64,000 nt of DNA from Sphingomonas sp. JUb134. GTDB taxonomy: Bacteria > Pseudomonadota > Alphaproteobacteria > Sphingomonadales > Sphingomonadaceae. A program made the position numbers and the translations under genes. The DNA lies in assembly GCF_004341505.2 (NCBI RefSeq), contig NZ_SLYP02000001.1, positions 462,501-526,500 of the forward strand. The letters run 5' to 3'. Below, piece after piece: positions 19,924 to 29,487 of this stretch (position 1 is the first letter of the stretch; each line of letters opens with the position of its first letter). Below the pieces are notes generated by a model. It was given only the letters and a program-made list of their open reading frames with translations. It was not told where the DNA came from and ran no database searches.

Positions 19924-20613
19924 ATGCATTTGGTTTCGCGTCGGCTCTCCGCCCTGTTGCTGCCCCTGCTGCTCGCAGGCTGCATTTTCGGCGGAGGACG
20001 CGAGGAGCGCCGCCCGGCCCCGCGTCCGCGCGGCAGCAAGCCGGTGACGGTGGTCGGCCAGACGCCGCGGGACACCCAGCAATGCTATGCCGACCTGTCG
20101 CGCGCCGGCGTCCGGTTCAGTCCCCTGCCGGACCGCGACTATGGCGGCGGCTGCCTGGTGCTGGGCGCCGTGCAGCTGATCGACTTCGGCACGCCCACCG
20201 CGGGCCTGAAGGCGATCCGCTGCCCCACCGCGCGCGCCTTCGTCGGCTGGGTCCAGCACGGCGTTGGGCCCGCCGCGCGCCAGATCCTGGGCAGCGACGT
20301 GGTGCGGATCGAAAGCTATGGCAGCTACGTCTGCCGCGGCATCGTCGGACAGGGCGCTGCCGGATCGGCCAAGCTGTCGCAGCACGGCCTCGCCAACGCC
20401 ATCGACATCGGCGGTTTCGTGCTCGCCGACGGGCGCCGCATCAGCATCGAACAGGGCTGGCGCTCCGGCGATCCGGCGGTGCAGCAGTTCCTGCAGGTGG
20501 TGCACCGCTCCGCCTGTCGTCGCTTCAAGACCGTGCTCGGGCCGGACTATAACGCCGCCCACTACAACCACCTCCACTTCGACATGGGCGGACGCGGAGA
20601 TTTCTGCCGCTAG
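19924..20613 (+). CDS. Extensin-like C-terminal domain lipoprotein
   Basis: A 229-residue envelope protein, lipobox LLAGC at the end of the leader MHLVSRRLSALLLPLLLAGC. The mature part has the extensin-like domain: CYADLSRAGVRFSPLPDR, SQHGLANAIDIGGFVLADGR and AHYNHLHFDMG. The His/Asp arrangement (SQHGxxxAxD and HxNHLHFD) resembles LAS/M15-type peptidoglycan peptidases, which suggests a wall-acting hydrolase, but this is inference. I take the ATG at 19924, which gives the compact lipoprotein signal; an ATG 21 bases upstream is possible. Confidence 0.87.
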   Translation: MHLVSRRLSALLLPLLLAGCIFGGGREERRPAPRPRGSKPVTVVGQTPRDTQQCYADLSRAGVRFSPLPDRDYGGGCLVLGAVQLIDFGTPTAGLKAIRCPTARAFVGWVQHGVGPAARQILGSDVVRIESYGSYVCRGIVGQGAAGSAKLSQHGLANAIDIGGFVLADGRRISIEQGWRSGDPAVQQFLQVVHRSACRRFKTVLGPDYNAAHYNHLHFDMGGRGDFCR

Positions 20614-20699
20614 CTTGCGCAGGCGCACAGCCTCTCTAGATTGGTTCGCTTTCGCCCGGCGCTCGCCCCCCGTTCGCGCCGGCTGTTGCAGGAAGTGTC

Positions 20700-21578
20700 A
20701 TGACCGATACCCGAGTTCCGTCGCGCGTATTTCGCGACGCCAAGCACGAGGCCGAGAGCGCCCGCACCCAGATCTCGACGCCGCAGACGGAGCACCCGTC
20801 CTACCGCCTCGCCTTCCAGGACATGGACTTCCTGCTGCGCGAGGATCTCCGCCCGATCCGCTTCCAGCTGGAGCTGCTGAAGCCGGAGCTCGTGTTCGAC
20901 GCGGCGAACATCGCCTCCACCTTCGTGATCTACGGCTCGGCCCGCATTCCCGAGCCGAGCAAGGCCGGCGCGCTGCTGGAACTCGCGCAGGACGATCGCG
21001 CCAAGCGAATCGCCGAGCGGCTGATCGCCAAGTCCAAATATTATGACGTCGCCCGCGAACTCGCCGGCCTCGCGAGCAACTTCCCGCAGTCGGAAGACGG
21101 CAAGCGTCACTTCGTGGTGTGCTCGGGCGGCGGCCCCTCGATCATGGAGGCCGCGAACCGCGGTGCGAGCGAGGCCGGGGCCGAGTCGGTCGGCCTCAAC
21201 ATCGTGCTCCCGCACGAACAGGCGCCAAACCCCTATGTCACGCCCTCGCTGTCGATGCAGTTCCACTATTTCGCGCTCCGCAAGATGCACTTCCTGCTGC
21301 GTGCGCGTGCGGTGGCGGTGTTCCCGGGTGGGTTCGGCACCTTTGACGAGAGCTTCGAACTGCTGACGCTGATCCAGACGGGCAAGGTCGAGCCGATCCC
21401 CGTGCTCTTCTACGGCCGCGAATTCTGGGAGCGCGTCGTCAATCTGGAGGCGCTGTGCGACGAGGGCGTGATCTCGCCGCGCGACCTGGACCTCATCACC
21501 TTCTGCGAAACCGCGGAAGAAGGCTGGAAGGCCGTCGAGGAATTCTATCGCGCCCGCGGCGACGAACTGCCGAAGTAA
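20700..21578 (+). CDS. LOG family (TIGR00730) Rossmann protein
   Basis: A 292-residue Rossmann-fold protein of the LOG/YgdH-type family, which includes cytokinin phosphoribohydrolases and nucleotide 5'-monophosphate nucleosidases. Conserved motifs: FVVCSGGGPSIMEAANRGA and PGGFGTFDESFE, the latter carrying the catalytic Glu and the sugar-phosphate loop. An AGGAAG ribosome binding site precedes the ATG. The long N-terminal part (about 1-100) is typical of bacterial long LOG proteins. Substrate not predictable from sequence. Confidence 0.9.
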   Translation: MTDTRVPSRVFRDAKHEAESARTQISTPQTEHPSYRLAFQDMDFLLREDLRPIRFQLELLKPELVFDAANIASTFVIYGSARIPEPSKAGALLELAQDDRAKRIAERLIAKSKYYDVARELAGLASNFPQSEDGKRHFVVCSGGGPSIMEAANRGASEAGAESVGLNIVLPHEQAPNPYVTPSLSMQFHYFALRKMHFLLRARAVAVFPGGFGTFDESFELLTLIQTGKVEPIPVLFYGREFWERVVNLEALCDEGVISPRDLDLITFCETAEEGWKAVEEFYRARGDELPK

Positions 21579-21593
21579 GCGCGCTCCACCTTC

Positions 21594-21626
21594 CCTGCTC
21601 CTACGAAAGCAGGAGCAGGGATAGGA
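21594..21626. repeat. Half-element of family D (isolated hairpin)
   Basis: Just after the LOG gene, CTGCTCCTACGAAAGCAGGAGCAG forms a short stem that matches one arm of the family D repeat. Confidence 0.5.
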
Positions 21627-21664
21627 TGGCTGTGGCGCCCCTGATAGGATGACTCCAACCCCGA

Positions 21665-21774
21665 CCGTTCGTGCTGAGTAGGGGCTGAGCTTGTCGAAGT
21701 CCCGTATCGAAGCAGGCCTGGCATCCTTCGATACGCCATTTCGACTGCGCTCAATGGCTACTCAGGACAAACGG
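21665..21774. repeat. Intergenic inverted repeat, family A (copy 2)
   Basis: About 110 bases between the convergent LOG and SdhAF4-like genes. Left arm CCGTTCGTGCTGAGTAGGGG, right arm ending CTACTCAGGACAAACGG. Same orientation as copy 1, nearly identical. Confidence 0.9.
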
Positions 21775-21796
21775 GTTGGTACGACGACGCGGAGCC

Positions 21797-21958
21797 CTAG
21801 AAGTCCACCGCCACGCCCTTCAGCTCCCAGTCGCCGTAGCGCACGGGGTTGTTGCCCAGCGGATCGGCGGCAGGCGGCGCCACCGGTTCGGGCGTCGGCA
21901 CCGGCGGGCTCTTGGAAAGATGCTCGGGTGGCTTCACGTGGGGCGGTCGCTGGCCCAT
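21797..21958 (-). CDS. DUF1674 / SdhAF4-type small protein
   Basis: A 53-residue protein, start ATG at 21958. The C-terminus DPLGNNPVRYGDWELKGVAVDF matches the DUF1674 family (NPxRYGDWExKGxxxDF), the family of the succinate dehydrogenase assembly factor SdhAF4. The N-terminal half is a Pro/Lys-rich linker (PHVKPPEHLSKSPPVPTPEP). It is divergent from the RsmB-type methyltransferase gene. The frame runs on to 22984 antisense to that gene, which hides this short true gene in ORF lists. Confidence 0.87.
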   Translation of the reverse strand: MGQRPPHVKPPEHLSKSPPVPTPEPVAPPAADPLGNNPVRYGDWELKGVAVDF

Positions 21959-22067
21959 GGGACTCTCCGATAATGATGCAGCCCCCACATCGGCGGCGAA
22001 AGGCTTGGGATCAAGTGAAGCACAGCAACCACGGCATGCGGCAGCGGCTGCACGGACGGCATCGCTG

Positions 22068-23333
22068 ATGGCCCGCCCGCAGCTCGCCCCAGAACCGCCC
22101 GGCGTCCCCGCCCGGCGCGCCGCCCTTCGCCTGCTCGACGCCGTGCTGCGCCGGGGCCTCGCCCTGGAGGCAGCACTCGACCGCGCGACCACCGGGCTCG
22201 ACCGCCGCGAGGATCGCGGCCTGGTCCACGCGATCGTGAGCGAGGCGCTGCGCCGCTTGCCCGACCTCGACGCACTGATCGATTCCGCCACCGCGCGGCC
22301 GCTGCCCGAAGATGCCAAGGCGCGCTTTGCGCTCCGCATCGCGCTCGTCCAGGCGCTCGCGCTCGGCACGCCGCCACACGCCGCGATCGCGACCGTGCTG
22401 CCGCTGGTCGACGGCGGCCCGCGCAAGCTGGTCCATGGCGTGTTCGGCACGCTGATGCGCAGGAACGCGGCGCTGCCCGAAGTGCCCGAGCTCCCCGCCG
22501 CCACCTGGTTGCGCTGGCAGGCGGCCTGGGGTGAGGACGTGGCGGAAGCCGCGCGCGTCGCCATCGCCGCCCCGCCGCCTGTCGATCTCAGCCTGCGCGG
22601 GGACACCACCGCGGCCGAGGGCATGGCGCTGCTGCCGCGCCACCTGCGCGTGCCCGCCTTCACGACCGTGCCCGAACTTCCCGGCTTCGCCGAAGGCGAA
22701 TGGTGGGTGCAGGATCTCGCGGCCTCGCTGCCCGCGCGGCTGATCGGCGCCGGCCCCGGCACCGCGCTCGACCTGTGCGCGGCGCCGGGTGGCAAGACGC
22801 TGCAGCTCGCTGCCGCCGGCTGGGACGTGACCGCGCTCGACGTGTCGGAAAAGCGGCTCGCCCGCCTGTCCGAGAATCTCGATCGTACCGGCCTCTCGGC
22901 AAAGGTGGTCGCCGCCGATGCGCTGAAGTGGAAACCCAGGGAGCCGGTCGACGCGCTGCTGCTCGACGCACCGTGCAGCGCCACCGGTATCTTCCGCCGG
23001 CACCCCGACGTGCTCCATCGCGTGCGGCCGGCGGTGATTGCCGAGGCCGCCGAACTGCAGGCCCGCCTGCTCGCCCGTGCCGCCGAATGGGTGAAGCCCG
23101 GCGGCCGGCTGGTCTACGCCACCTGCTCGCTGGAGCGCGAGGAGGGCGAGGCGCAGGTCGAGCGGTTCCTTGCCGAGCATGCCGACTATCGCCTGGTGCC
23201 GGCCGCACCCGAACTGCTGCCGGAGGGCATCGCCCCCGATCCGAAGGGCTGGGTGCGCACGTTGCCGGGGATGCTCGCCGAACAGGGCGGCCTCGACGGC
23301 TTCTTCATCGCGCGGCTTGATCGGACGGGTTGA
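22068..23333 (+). CDS. rsmB: RsmB-type rRNA (cytosine-C5) methyltransferase
   Basis: A 421-residue RNA m5C methyltransferase acting on 16S rRNA in the E. coli family. An N-terminal NusB-like helical domain (about 15-140: [33 protein letters not shown]) precedes the SAM-binding domain ([17 protein letters not shown], motif I). Motif IV is [17 protein letters not shown] and motif VI is [14 protein letters not shown]; the two Cys are the catalytic pair. The ATG at 22068 gives the usual N-terminus, with no clear ribosome binding site. Upstream of rpe, with a family B repeat between. Confidence 0.93.
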   Translation: MARPQLAPEPPGVPARRAALRLLDAVLRRGLALEAALDRATTGLDRREDRGLVHAIVSEALRRLPDLDALIDSATARPLPEDAKARFALRIALVQALALGTPPHAAIATVLPLVDGGPRKLVHGVFGTLMRRNAALPEVPELPAATWLRWQAAWGEDVAEAARVAIAAPPPVDLSLRGDTTAAEGMALLPRHLRVPAFTTVPELPGFAEGEWWVQDLAASLPARLIGAGPGTALDLCAAPGGKTLQLAAAGWDVTALDVSEKRLARLSENLDRTGLSAKVVAADALKWKPREPVDALLLDAPCSATGIFRRHPDVLHRVRPAVIAEAAELQARLLARAAEWVKPGGRLVYATCSLEREEGEAQVERFLAEHADYRLVPAAPELLPEGIAPDPKGWVRTLPGMLAEQGGLDGFFIARLDRTG

Positions 23334-23339
23334 AACCCT

Positions 23340-23452
23340 CCCCGTTTGTTTCGAGGAGCCGTCGAGCTTGTCGAGACGGCGTCTCGAGAAACCGGCTGCG
23401 GCTCTCTCGACACGGGCTCTCGACAAGCTCGATCCCTGCTCGAGACAAACGG
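23340..23452. repeat. Intergenic inverted repeat, family B (copy 1)
   Basis: Between rsmB and rpe. Arms CCCGTTTGTTTCGAGGAGCC and CTGCTCGAGACAAACGG with internal GTCTCGAGAAACCG and CTCTCGACACGGGCTC pairs. The rest of the gap, 23453-23544, shows nothing else. Confidence 0.9.
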
Positions 23453-23544
23453 CAAAGGGGAGCGACAGCCCGCCCTCGGAATTCGCCGACCGCTCCCGAC
23501 ACCCGGTTGCGGCAGGGGTGTGCCATGCTAGAGGTCGGCCGATC

Positions 23545-24207
23545 ATGAGCAGACCCGTCCGCATTGCCCCCTCGATCCTGTCCGCCGACTTCGCCCGCCT
23601 GGGCGAGGAGGTGCGCGCGATCGACGCGGCCGGTGCCGACTGGATCCATGTCGACGTGATGGATGGGCATTTCGTGCCCAACCTCACCATCGGGCCGATG
23701 GTGGTGAAGGCGCTGCGCCAGCACAGCGCCAAGCCGTTCGACGTCCACCTGATGATCGCGCCCGCCGATCCGCTGCTCCAACCCTTTGCCGAGGCCGGCG
23801 CGGACATCATCTCCGTTCACCCGGAAGCCGGTCCCCACCTCCACCGCTCGCTCCAGGCGATCAAGGCGCTCGGCAAGCGTGCGGGCGTGGTGCTCAACCC
23901 GGCGACGCCGGTGGAGTCGGTCGACCATGTGCTCGACCTCGTCGACCTGATCATGGTGATGAGCGTGAACCCGGGCTTCGGCGGACAGAAGTTCATCACG
24001 AGCCAGCTCGCCAAGATCGCGGCGCTGCGCCAGCGCATCGATGCGAGCGGCCGCGAGATCGACTTGGAGGTCGACGGCGGCATCGACCGCACCACCGCGC
24101 CGCTGGCAATCGAGGCGGGTGCCAATGTGCTGGTCGCCGGCACCGCTACCTTCGCCGGCGGCCCTGCCGCCTATGCCGACAACATCCGGGCTCTGAGAGG
24201 CGCGTGA
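23545..24207 (+). CDS. rpe: Ribulose-phosphate 3-epimerase
   Basis: Interconverts ribulose 5-phosphate and xylulose 5-phosphate. 220 residues, TIM barrel. Motifs: [36 protein letters not shown] (metal-binding His and Asp) and [15 protein letters not shown], then [13 protein letters not shown]. The stop overlaps the GTG start of the heparinase-like gene by four bases. Confidence 0.97.
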   Translation: MSRPVRIAPSILSADFARLGEEVRAIDAAGADWIHVDVMDGHFVPNLTIGPMVVKALRQHSAKPFDVHLMIAPADPLLQPFAEAGADIISVHPEAGPHLHRSLQAIKALGKRAGVVLNPATPVESVDHVLDLVDLIMVMSVNPGFGGQKFITSQLAKIAALRQRIDASGREIDLEVDGGIDRTTAPLAIEAGANVLVAGTATFAGGPAAYADNIRALRGA

Positions 24208-25955
24208 CGGATCCGCTTCCCGAAACCACCGGGCCCGACGGGATCGAAGCGGGCAAGCGGCTCATCCGCCAGAGCGGCGGCAAGGGGCTGTCGCTGGCCG
24301 AGCGACTATCGGAGCGGCTCGAGCGGCTCACCTGGCGCACCCCGTTTCACGCGCTGCGCCTGCGCGGCAAGCATCCGCTCAAGCTGATTGCGGTCGCCGA
24401 CGATCCCTTCTTCGGTGATCTGGAGCGTGGCTATGCCCTGCTCGACGGCATGGTGCTGTTCCGGGGTGAAGCCGTCCCGATCAACGCGCTGTCGCTGTCG
24501 CGCCCGAGCTTTTCGGCGCCGTTCGCCGACTATCTCCACAGCTTCGCCTGGCTGCGCGACCTGTCGAGCGTTGCGACCCGTGCCACCGCCGCCCCGATCG
24601 CCGAGGCGATCATGCGCCACTGGCTCGCCGCGCACGAGACCAAGGTATCCAATCCCGCCTGGCGCGCCGACCTTTGGGGCCGCCGCCTGCTGTTCTGGAC
24701 CGCGCATGCGCCGCTGATCCTGTCGAGCACCGACCTCGTCTATCGTTCCAAGGTGCTGCACGCACTCGCGCGCGGCGCCCGCCACCTCGACAACACCGCT
24801 GCCAAGGTCGCAGCCGGCGTGCCGCGCGTCGCCGCCTGGTGCGGCGTGGTCGCCGCCGGCCTGATGATCCCGGGTGGCGACCCGCGTCGCGTGTTCGGAG
24901 AGGCCGGGCTTGCCCGTGCGCTCGCGGCGGCGGTGTTCGAGGATGGCGGCTCGCTCGGCCGCTCGCCCGCCGACCAGCTCGACCTGATCCAGCTGCTCAC
25001 CATGCTGCGCGAGACCTATGCCGCGCGGCGGATGGAGGCACCCGACGTGCTGGGGGACACCCTCACCCGGCTGGTGTCGGCGCTGCTGGGCGTCTGCCAC
25101 TCCGATGGTGGGCTCGGCAGCTGGCAAGGATCGGCCCCCATCACGGGCGAGCGCATCGAGCAGATCGTCGAGGCGACCGGCGTGCGTACGCGCCCGCTGC
25201 GCCAGGCCCGCGACTGGGGATACCAGCGGCTCTCCGCCGGCAAGACCGTGGTGGTGCTCGATGCCGCTCCGCCCCCTGCGAACCGGCAGGCGACCGGCGG
25301 TTGTGCCTCCACCCTCGCCTTCGAACTCTCGGACGCCGGCCAGCGCATCGTCGTCAACTGCGGCGGCGCCAACGGCGCGCTGCTGACGCTGCCGCCCACG
25401 CTTGCGCCGGCGCTGCGCACCACCGCCGCGCATTCGACCCTGGTGCTCGGCGACTCCAACTCCACCGCCATCCACGCGGACGGCGCCCTCGGGCGCGGCG
25501 TGGGCGAGGTCGAGCTCAGCCGCCAGGAAACCGACGAACTCAGCCGCGTCGAGGCGAGCCACGACGGCTATGTCCGCCGCCTGGGCCTGATCCACCGCCG
25601 CCTCATCACCCTCTCCACCGACGGCCGCGATCTGGTGGGCGAGGATACGCTACTCCCCGCCTCCACGCGCGGCGGCAGCAGCGGCAAGCAGGGCGATGTG
25701 GGCTTCACCGTCCGCTTCCACCTCGGGCTCGGCGTAGAGGTCGCGACTACCGCCGACGGCCTTGCCGCCTTCCTCCGCCTGCCCGACGGTCGCTCAGTGT
25801 GGCAGTTCCGCTGCCGCGGCGCCGCGCTCGCGGTCGAGGACAGCCTGTGGATCGACGGCGAGGGGATCCCGCACGGCACGCAGCAGCTGGTGCTGACGGG
25901 CATCGCGCCCCCCGGCGGCGCCGGCATCGGCTGGCGCTTCCACCGCGCGCGATAG
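24204..25955 (+). CDS. Heparinase II/III family protein
   Basis: A 583-residue member of the heparinase II/III (PL12-like) family. The N-terminal alpha-helical half (about 1-290) includes [17 protein letters not shown] and [10 protein letters not shown]; the C-terminal beta domain (about 310-560) includes [25 protein letters not shown] and [18 protein letters not shown]. The start GTG at 24204 overlaps rpe. There is no signal peptide, so unlike secreted lyases it appears cytoplasmic. In related genomes it is also next to rpe and purH. It may act in turnover of an acidic exopolysaccharide, but substrate and activity are not shown. Confidence 0.88.
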   Translation: MTDPLPETTGPDGIEAGKRLIRQSGGKGLSLAERLSERLERLTWRTPFHALRLRGKHPLKLIAVADDPFFGDLERGYALLDGMVLFRGEAVPINALSLSRPSFSAPFADYLHSFAWLRDLSSVATRATAAPIAEAIMRHWLAAHETKVSNPAWRADLWGRRLLFWTAHAPLILSSTDLVYRSKVLHALARGARHLDNTAAKVAAGVPRVAAWCGVVAAGLMIPGGDPRRVFGEAGLARALAAAVFEDGGSLGRSPADQLDLIQLLTMLRETYAARRMEAPDVLGDTLTRLVSALLGVCHSDGGLGSWQGSAPITGERIEQIVEATGVRTRPLRQARDWGYQRLSAGKTVVVLDAAPPPANRQATGGCASTLAFELSDAGQRIVVNCGGANGALLTLPPTLAPALRTTAAHSTLVLGDSNSTAIHADGALGRGVGEVELSRQETDELSRVEASHDGYVRRLGLIHRRLITLSTDGRDLVGEDTLLPASTRGGSSGKQGDVGFTVRFHLGLGVEVATTADGLAAFLRLPDGRSVWQFRCRGAALAVEDSLWIDGEGIPHGTQQLVLTGIAPPGGAGIGWRFHRAR

Positions 25956-25978
25956 GCCCGCAAGTCCCGTCCCCTTCT

Positions 25979-26092
25979 CCGTTCGTTTCGAGTAGCCGTC
26001 GAGCTTGTCGAAACGGCGTATCGAGAAATCGGTTGTTGTGGCTCTCTCGATACGGGCTCTCGACAAGCTCGATCCCTACTCGAGACAAACGG
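25979..26092. repeat. Intergenic inverted repeat, family B (copy 2)
   Basis: Between the heparinase-like gene and purH. Arms CCGTTCGTTTCGAGTAGCC and CTACTCGAGACAAACGGG, with GTATCGAGAAATCGG and CTCTCGATACGGGCTC inside. Confidence 0.9.
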
Positions 26093-26164
26093 GGAGGGTT
26101 CATCCGACCCGAACCTCACCTCTTCCCCTTGCCTCCCCCGCGAATCGGGGCAAAGGAGCCGGCC

Positions 26165-27751
26165 ATGAACGTCACCGTCACGCGCGCGCTGCTCTCGGTC
26201 TCCGACAAGAGCGGCATTCTCGATCTCGCCCGGGCGCTCGACCGCCACGGCGTGGAACTGGTCTCCACCGGCGGCACCGCCAAGGCGATCCGCGACGCGG
26301 GGCTGCCCGTGCGCGACATCTCCGACCTCACGGGCTTCCCGGAGATGATGGATGGCCGGGTGAAGACGCTGCACCCGGTGGTGCACGGCGGCCTGCTCGC
26401 AGTGCGCGACAATCCCGAGCATGTCGCCTCCATGACCGAGCACGGCATCGGCCCGATCGACCTGGTGGTGGTCAACCTCTATCCCTTCGCCCAGACGGTG
26501 GCCAAGGGCGCAGACCGCGACGAGATCATCGAGAACATCGACATCGGCGGCCCCTCGATGGTGCGCTCCGCCGCGAAGAACCATTCCCACGTCGCGATCG
26601 TCACCGATCCCGCCGACTATGCGGCACTGGTCGAGGAACTCGATGCCAACGCCGGCGCCACCAGCCTCGACACCCGCCGCCGCTTCGCCGCCAAGGCCTA
26701 TGCCGCCACCGCCGCCTATGACTCGGCGATCGCCGGCTGGTTCGCGAGCGTCGACCAGGGCGAGACGCTGCCCCAGACGCTGCCGCTCGCCTTCACCCGC
26801 GCCGACACGCTGCGCTACGGCGAGAACCCGCACCAGACCGCGGCGCTCTACCTGCCCAACACCGGCGCCACCCGCGGCATCGCCCAGGGCCAGCAGCTTC
26901 AGGGCAAGGAGCTGAGCTACAACAACTACAACGACGCCGACGCCGCGCTGGAGCTCGTCTCCGAATTCCGCGACGGCCCGCCGACCGTGGTCATCGTCAA
27001 GCACGCCAACCCCTGCGGCGTCGCCACCGGCGACACGCTGCTGGAGGCCTATCAGGCGGCCCTCGCCTGCGACAGCGTCTCGGCATTCGGCGGCATCATT
27101 GCGCTCAACCGCCCGCTCGACGGCGAGACCGCCCGCGCGATCAGCGGCATCTTCACCGAAGTGGTGTGCGCACCCGACGCCGACGAGGAAGCGCGCGCTG
27201 TCTTCGCCGCCAAGAAGAACCTGCGCCTCATCGTCACGGGCGAGCTGCCCGATCCCGCGCGCAGCGGCCTTGCGATCAAGTCGATCGCCGGCGGCCTCCT
27301 GGTCCAGTCGCGCGACAACGGCCTGCTGGCGCCGGAAGAGCTCAAGGTCGTCACCAAGCGCGCACCGACCGAGCAGGAGCTCGCCGACTGCCGCTTCGCC
27401 TGGACCGTCGCCAAGCACGTCAAGTCCAACGCGATCGTCTATGCCAAGGACGGCAGCACCGCCGGCGTCGGCGCCGGCCAGATGAACCGCCTCGAATCCG
27501 CCCGCATCGCCGCGTGGAAGGCCAAGGATGCCGCCGAAAAGGCCGGCTGGGCCGAGCCCCGCACGATCGGTTCGGCCGTCGCCTCCGACGCCTTCTTCCC
27601 CTTCGCCGATGGGCTGATGGCCGCGGTCGAGGCGGGCGCCACTGCGGTGATCCAGCCGGGCGGCTCGATCCGCGACGCAGAGGTGATCGCCGCCGCCAAC
27701 GAGGCGGGTCTCGCGATGGTCTTCACCGGCATGCGCCACTTCCGCCACTGA
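26165..27751 (+). CDS. purH: Bifunctional AICAR formyltransferase / IMP cyclohydrolase
   Basis: Last two steps of IMP synthesis. 528 residues: IMP cyclohydrolase first (about 1-195, [48 protein letters not shown]), then the AICAR formyltransferase domain ([67 protein letters not shown] split as [11 protein letters not shown] and GVGAGQMNR). Start ATG at 26165. A strong terminator follows. Confidence 0.99.
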   Translation: MNVTVTRALLSVSDKSGILDLARALDRHGVELVSTGGTAKAIRDAGLPVRDISDLTGFPEMMDGRVKTLHPVVHGGLLAVRDNPEHVASMTEHGIGPIDLVVVNLYPFAQTVAKGADRDEIIENIDIGGPSMVRSAAKNHSHVAIVTDPADYAALVEELDANAGATSLDTRRRFAAKAYAATAAYDSAIAGWFASVDQGETLPQTLPLAFTRADTLRYGENPHQTAALYLPNTGATRGIAQGQQLQGKELSYNNYNDADAALELVSEFRDGPPTVVIVKHANPCGVATGDTLLEAYQAALACDSVSAFGGIIALNRPLDGETARAISGIFTEVVCAPDADEEARAVFAAKKNLRLIVTGELPDPARSGLAIKSIAGGLLVQSRDNGLLAPEELKVVTKRAPTEQELADCRFAWTVAKHVKSNAIVYAKDGSTAGVGAGQMNRLESARIAAWKAKDAAEKAGWAEPRTIGSAVASDAFFPFADGLMAAVEAGATAVIQPGGSIRDAEVIAAANEAGLAMVFTGMRHFRH

Positions 27752-27771
27752 GGCGGGACATCACCGACACG

Positions 27772-27802
27772 AAAAGGGGCGCTCGCGAGCGCCCCTTTTT
27801 TT
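27772..27802 (+). terminator. Rho-independent terminator of purH
   Basis: A perfect palindrome, AAAAGGGGCGCTCG paired with CGAGCGCCCCTTTT, followed by more T, just after purH. Also works, less well, for the convergent flippase gene. Confidence 0.9.
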
Positions 27803-27861
27803 ATGCCCGTCACTCAAAAGCTCTCCGGGTCATCCGCCGAAGGACAGCGGGAGAGACGCGC

Positions 27862-29394
27862 CTAGCTCTTGTGCTTCTCGGTCGGGATGGTCGCCGTCAC
27901 CGGCGCCTTGTGGAACAGCGCGCGATCGGCGGGGCCGAACGCCCAGCGCCACAGCACGAAGCCATAGGTGAGCAGGATCGCCGGGATGCCGAACAGCATC
28001 TCCGCCCACTCCAGCCGCGGCGGCAGCAGCATGATGACCGAACCCACCGCGCATGCCGCGGCGATCGCCAGCACGAACGGCCGTCGGATCTCCGCCACCC
28101 GATAACCCAGGATGCGCGCGAGCAGCCGCGATTTCAGCCACGATCCGCAGGCGAGCGACACGGCGAGCGCTACCGCCGGCCCCGCCGCCTGCCACGGCTG
28201 CGGAAAGCCCAGCCAGCGCATCAGCAGCACCAGCGCGAAGCTCAGCAACACCTGGAAGGTAAGGAGGCCGATCGAGAGCATCAGGTTGCGGTGACGCGCC
28301 ACATAGACGAGCGCCGCTTCGGATACCGCGCCGGTCGCGGCGAGCACCTCCGCCACCAGCAGGAAGGACAGCGCCCCCGCACCGCTCACGAATTGCGGCC
28401 CGACGATCCCCATCACGCCTTCCGCCGGGATCGATCCGGCGAGCGCCAGCGCCGCCTGTGCGGCCATGATCCAGAAGCCCACCTGCAGCACCTGGCGCGC
28501 GACTGCGGCCTTGTCCCCCTCGGCCAGGCTCTTGGTGATGACCGGCCCCAGCACCGGATCGAAGCTCGTCTTGAGCTTCTGCGGCAGCGAGGAAACCTGC
28601 TGCGCCATGTAATAGATGCCGACGATCGCCGGGGGGAACAGCACGCCCAGGATGAAGCGGTCAACGTTGCGCGATCCCCATTCGAGCGCATCGGCGCCGG
28701 CCAGCGGCATGTTGCGCCGCGCGAGCGCCAGCATCGGCCGCAACTGGGGCGTCCAGCCCCGCGGCAGACCATAGCTGCGGATGAAGGGCACGAGCGAGGC
28801 CACCAGCGCCGCGGCCATCGACAGCACATAGGAGAGGATCAGCCCGTCACGCGTGGAGACATAGGACAGCGCCCATGCCGCGATCGAGATCGTCCACGGC
28901 TCCACCACCGCCCGCGCCGTCACCGCGGCCTTGACGTTCAGCCGATAGGCGAGCGCCGCCAGGCTCACGTCGGACCAGGCGATCGCGAACACGATCAGCG
29001 GCAGCAGCCGTTCGAAGCCCAGGATGTGGCTGTTGGGATACATGATCTGCGGGAAGACGAAGAGCACCGCGCTCGCCGCCACCGAGACGACGAACGCGAC
29101 CACCATCGCATCCCACACGACACGCACGTGCGGCCGGTCGGTGGAGGACAGCGCCTGGGCCAGCCCGCGCTTCAGGCCCAACGTCGCCAGCAGCGCAGCC
29201 AATTCCACGACCAGCACGGCGAGCGCGAAGCGCCCCACCGTCTCCGGGCCATAGACGCGGCCGGCGATGAACAGGAACGGCAAGCGCGCGAGCAGGCGAA
29301 GGACGAAGCCGAACACATTGGTCCGGCCGCCCTTGGCGAGTGCCGCGATGTCATCGTCGGGGGACGAAGTCGTAAGGCCGTCTGCGCGGTTCAT
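27862..29394 (-). CDS. Polysaccharide/oligosaccharide flippase (MOP superfamily)
   Basis: An integral membrane exporter of the Wzx/MurJ-like multidrug/oligosaccharidyl-lipid/polysaccharide superfamily, about 510 residues from the ATG at 29394 (MNRADGLTTSS). It has about 12-14 hydrophobic segments with LAKGGRTNVFGFVLRLLARLPFLFI near the start, split here as LAKGGRTNVFG and LLARLPFLFI, and TSFDPVLGPVITKSL in the middle. Probably flips lipid-linked repeat units for capsule, exopolysaccharide or O-antigen. No glycosyltransferase lies nearby, so the substrate is unknown. Confidence 0.83.
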   Translation of the reverse strand: MNRADGLTTSSPDDDIAALAKGGRTNVFGFVLRLLARLPFLFIAGRVYGPETVGRFALAVLVVELAALLATLGLKRGLAQALSSTDRPHVRVVWDAMVVAFVVSVAASAVLFVFPQIMYPNSHILGFERLLPLIVFAIAWSDVSLAALAYRLNVKAAVTARAVVEPWTISIAAWALSYVSTRDGLILSYVLSMAAALVASLVPFIRSYGLPRGWTPQLRPMLALARRNMPLAGADALEWGSRNVDRFILGVLFPPAIVGIYYMAQQVSSLPQKLKTSFDPVLGPVITKSLAEGDKAAVARQVLQVGFWIMAAQAALALAGSIPAEGVMGIVGPQFVSGAGALSFLLVAEVLAATGAVSEAALVYVARHRNLMLSIGLLTFQVLLSFALVLLMRWLGFPQPWQAAGPAVALAVSLACGSWLKSRLLARILGYRVAEIRRPFVLAIAAACAVGSVIMLLPPRLEWAEMLFGIPAILLTYGFVLWRWAFGPADRALFHKAPVTATIPTEKHKS

Positions 29395-29487
29395 CCGCGC
29401 CCCATAAGCAAGCCGGGCGGCACGCATAAGCCCTTGATGCAAAATGCGCGCGCCCTGCGGCTTTCGGGTTACGGTGGACGGGCGGCG

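Noticed and set aside
24674..26164. Plus-strand frame leading into purH
   Set aside because: The Arg/Pro-rich translation overlaps the heparinase-like gene in another frame; only the purH part from 26165 has homology.
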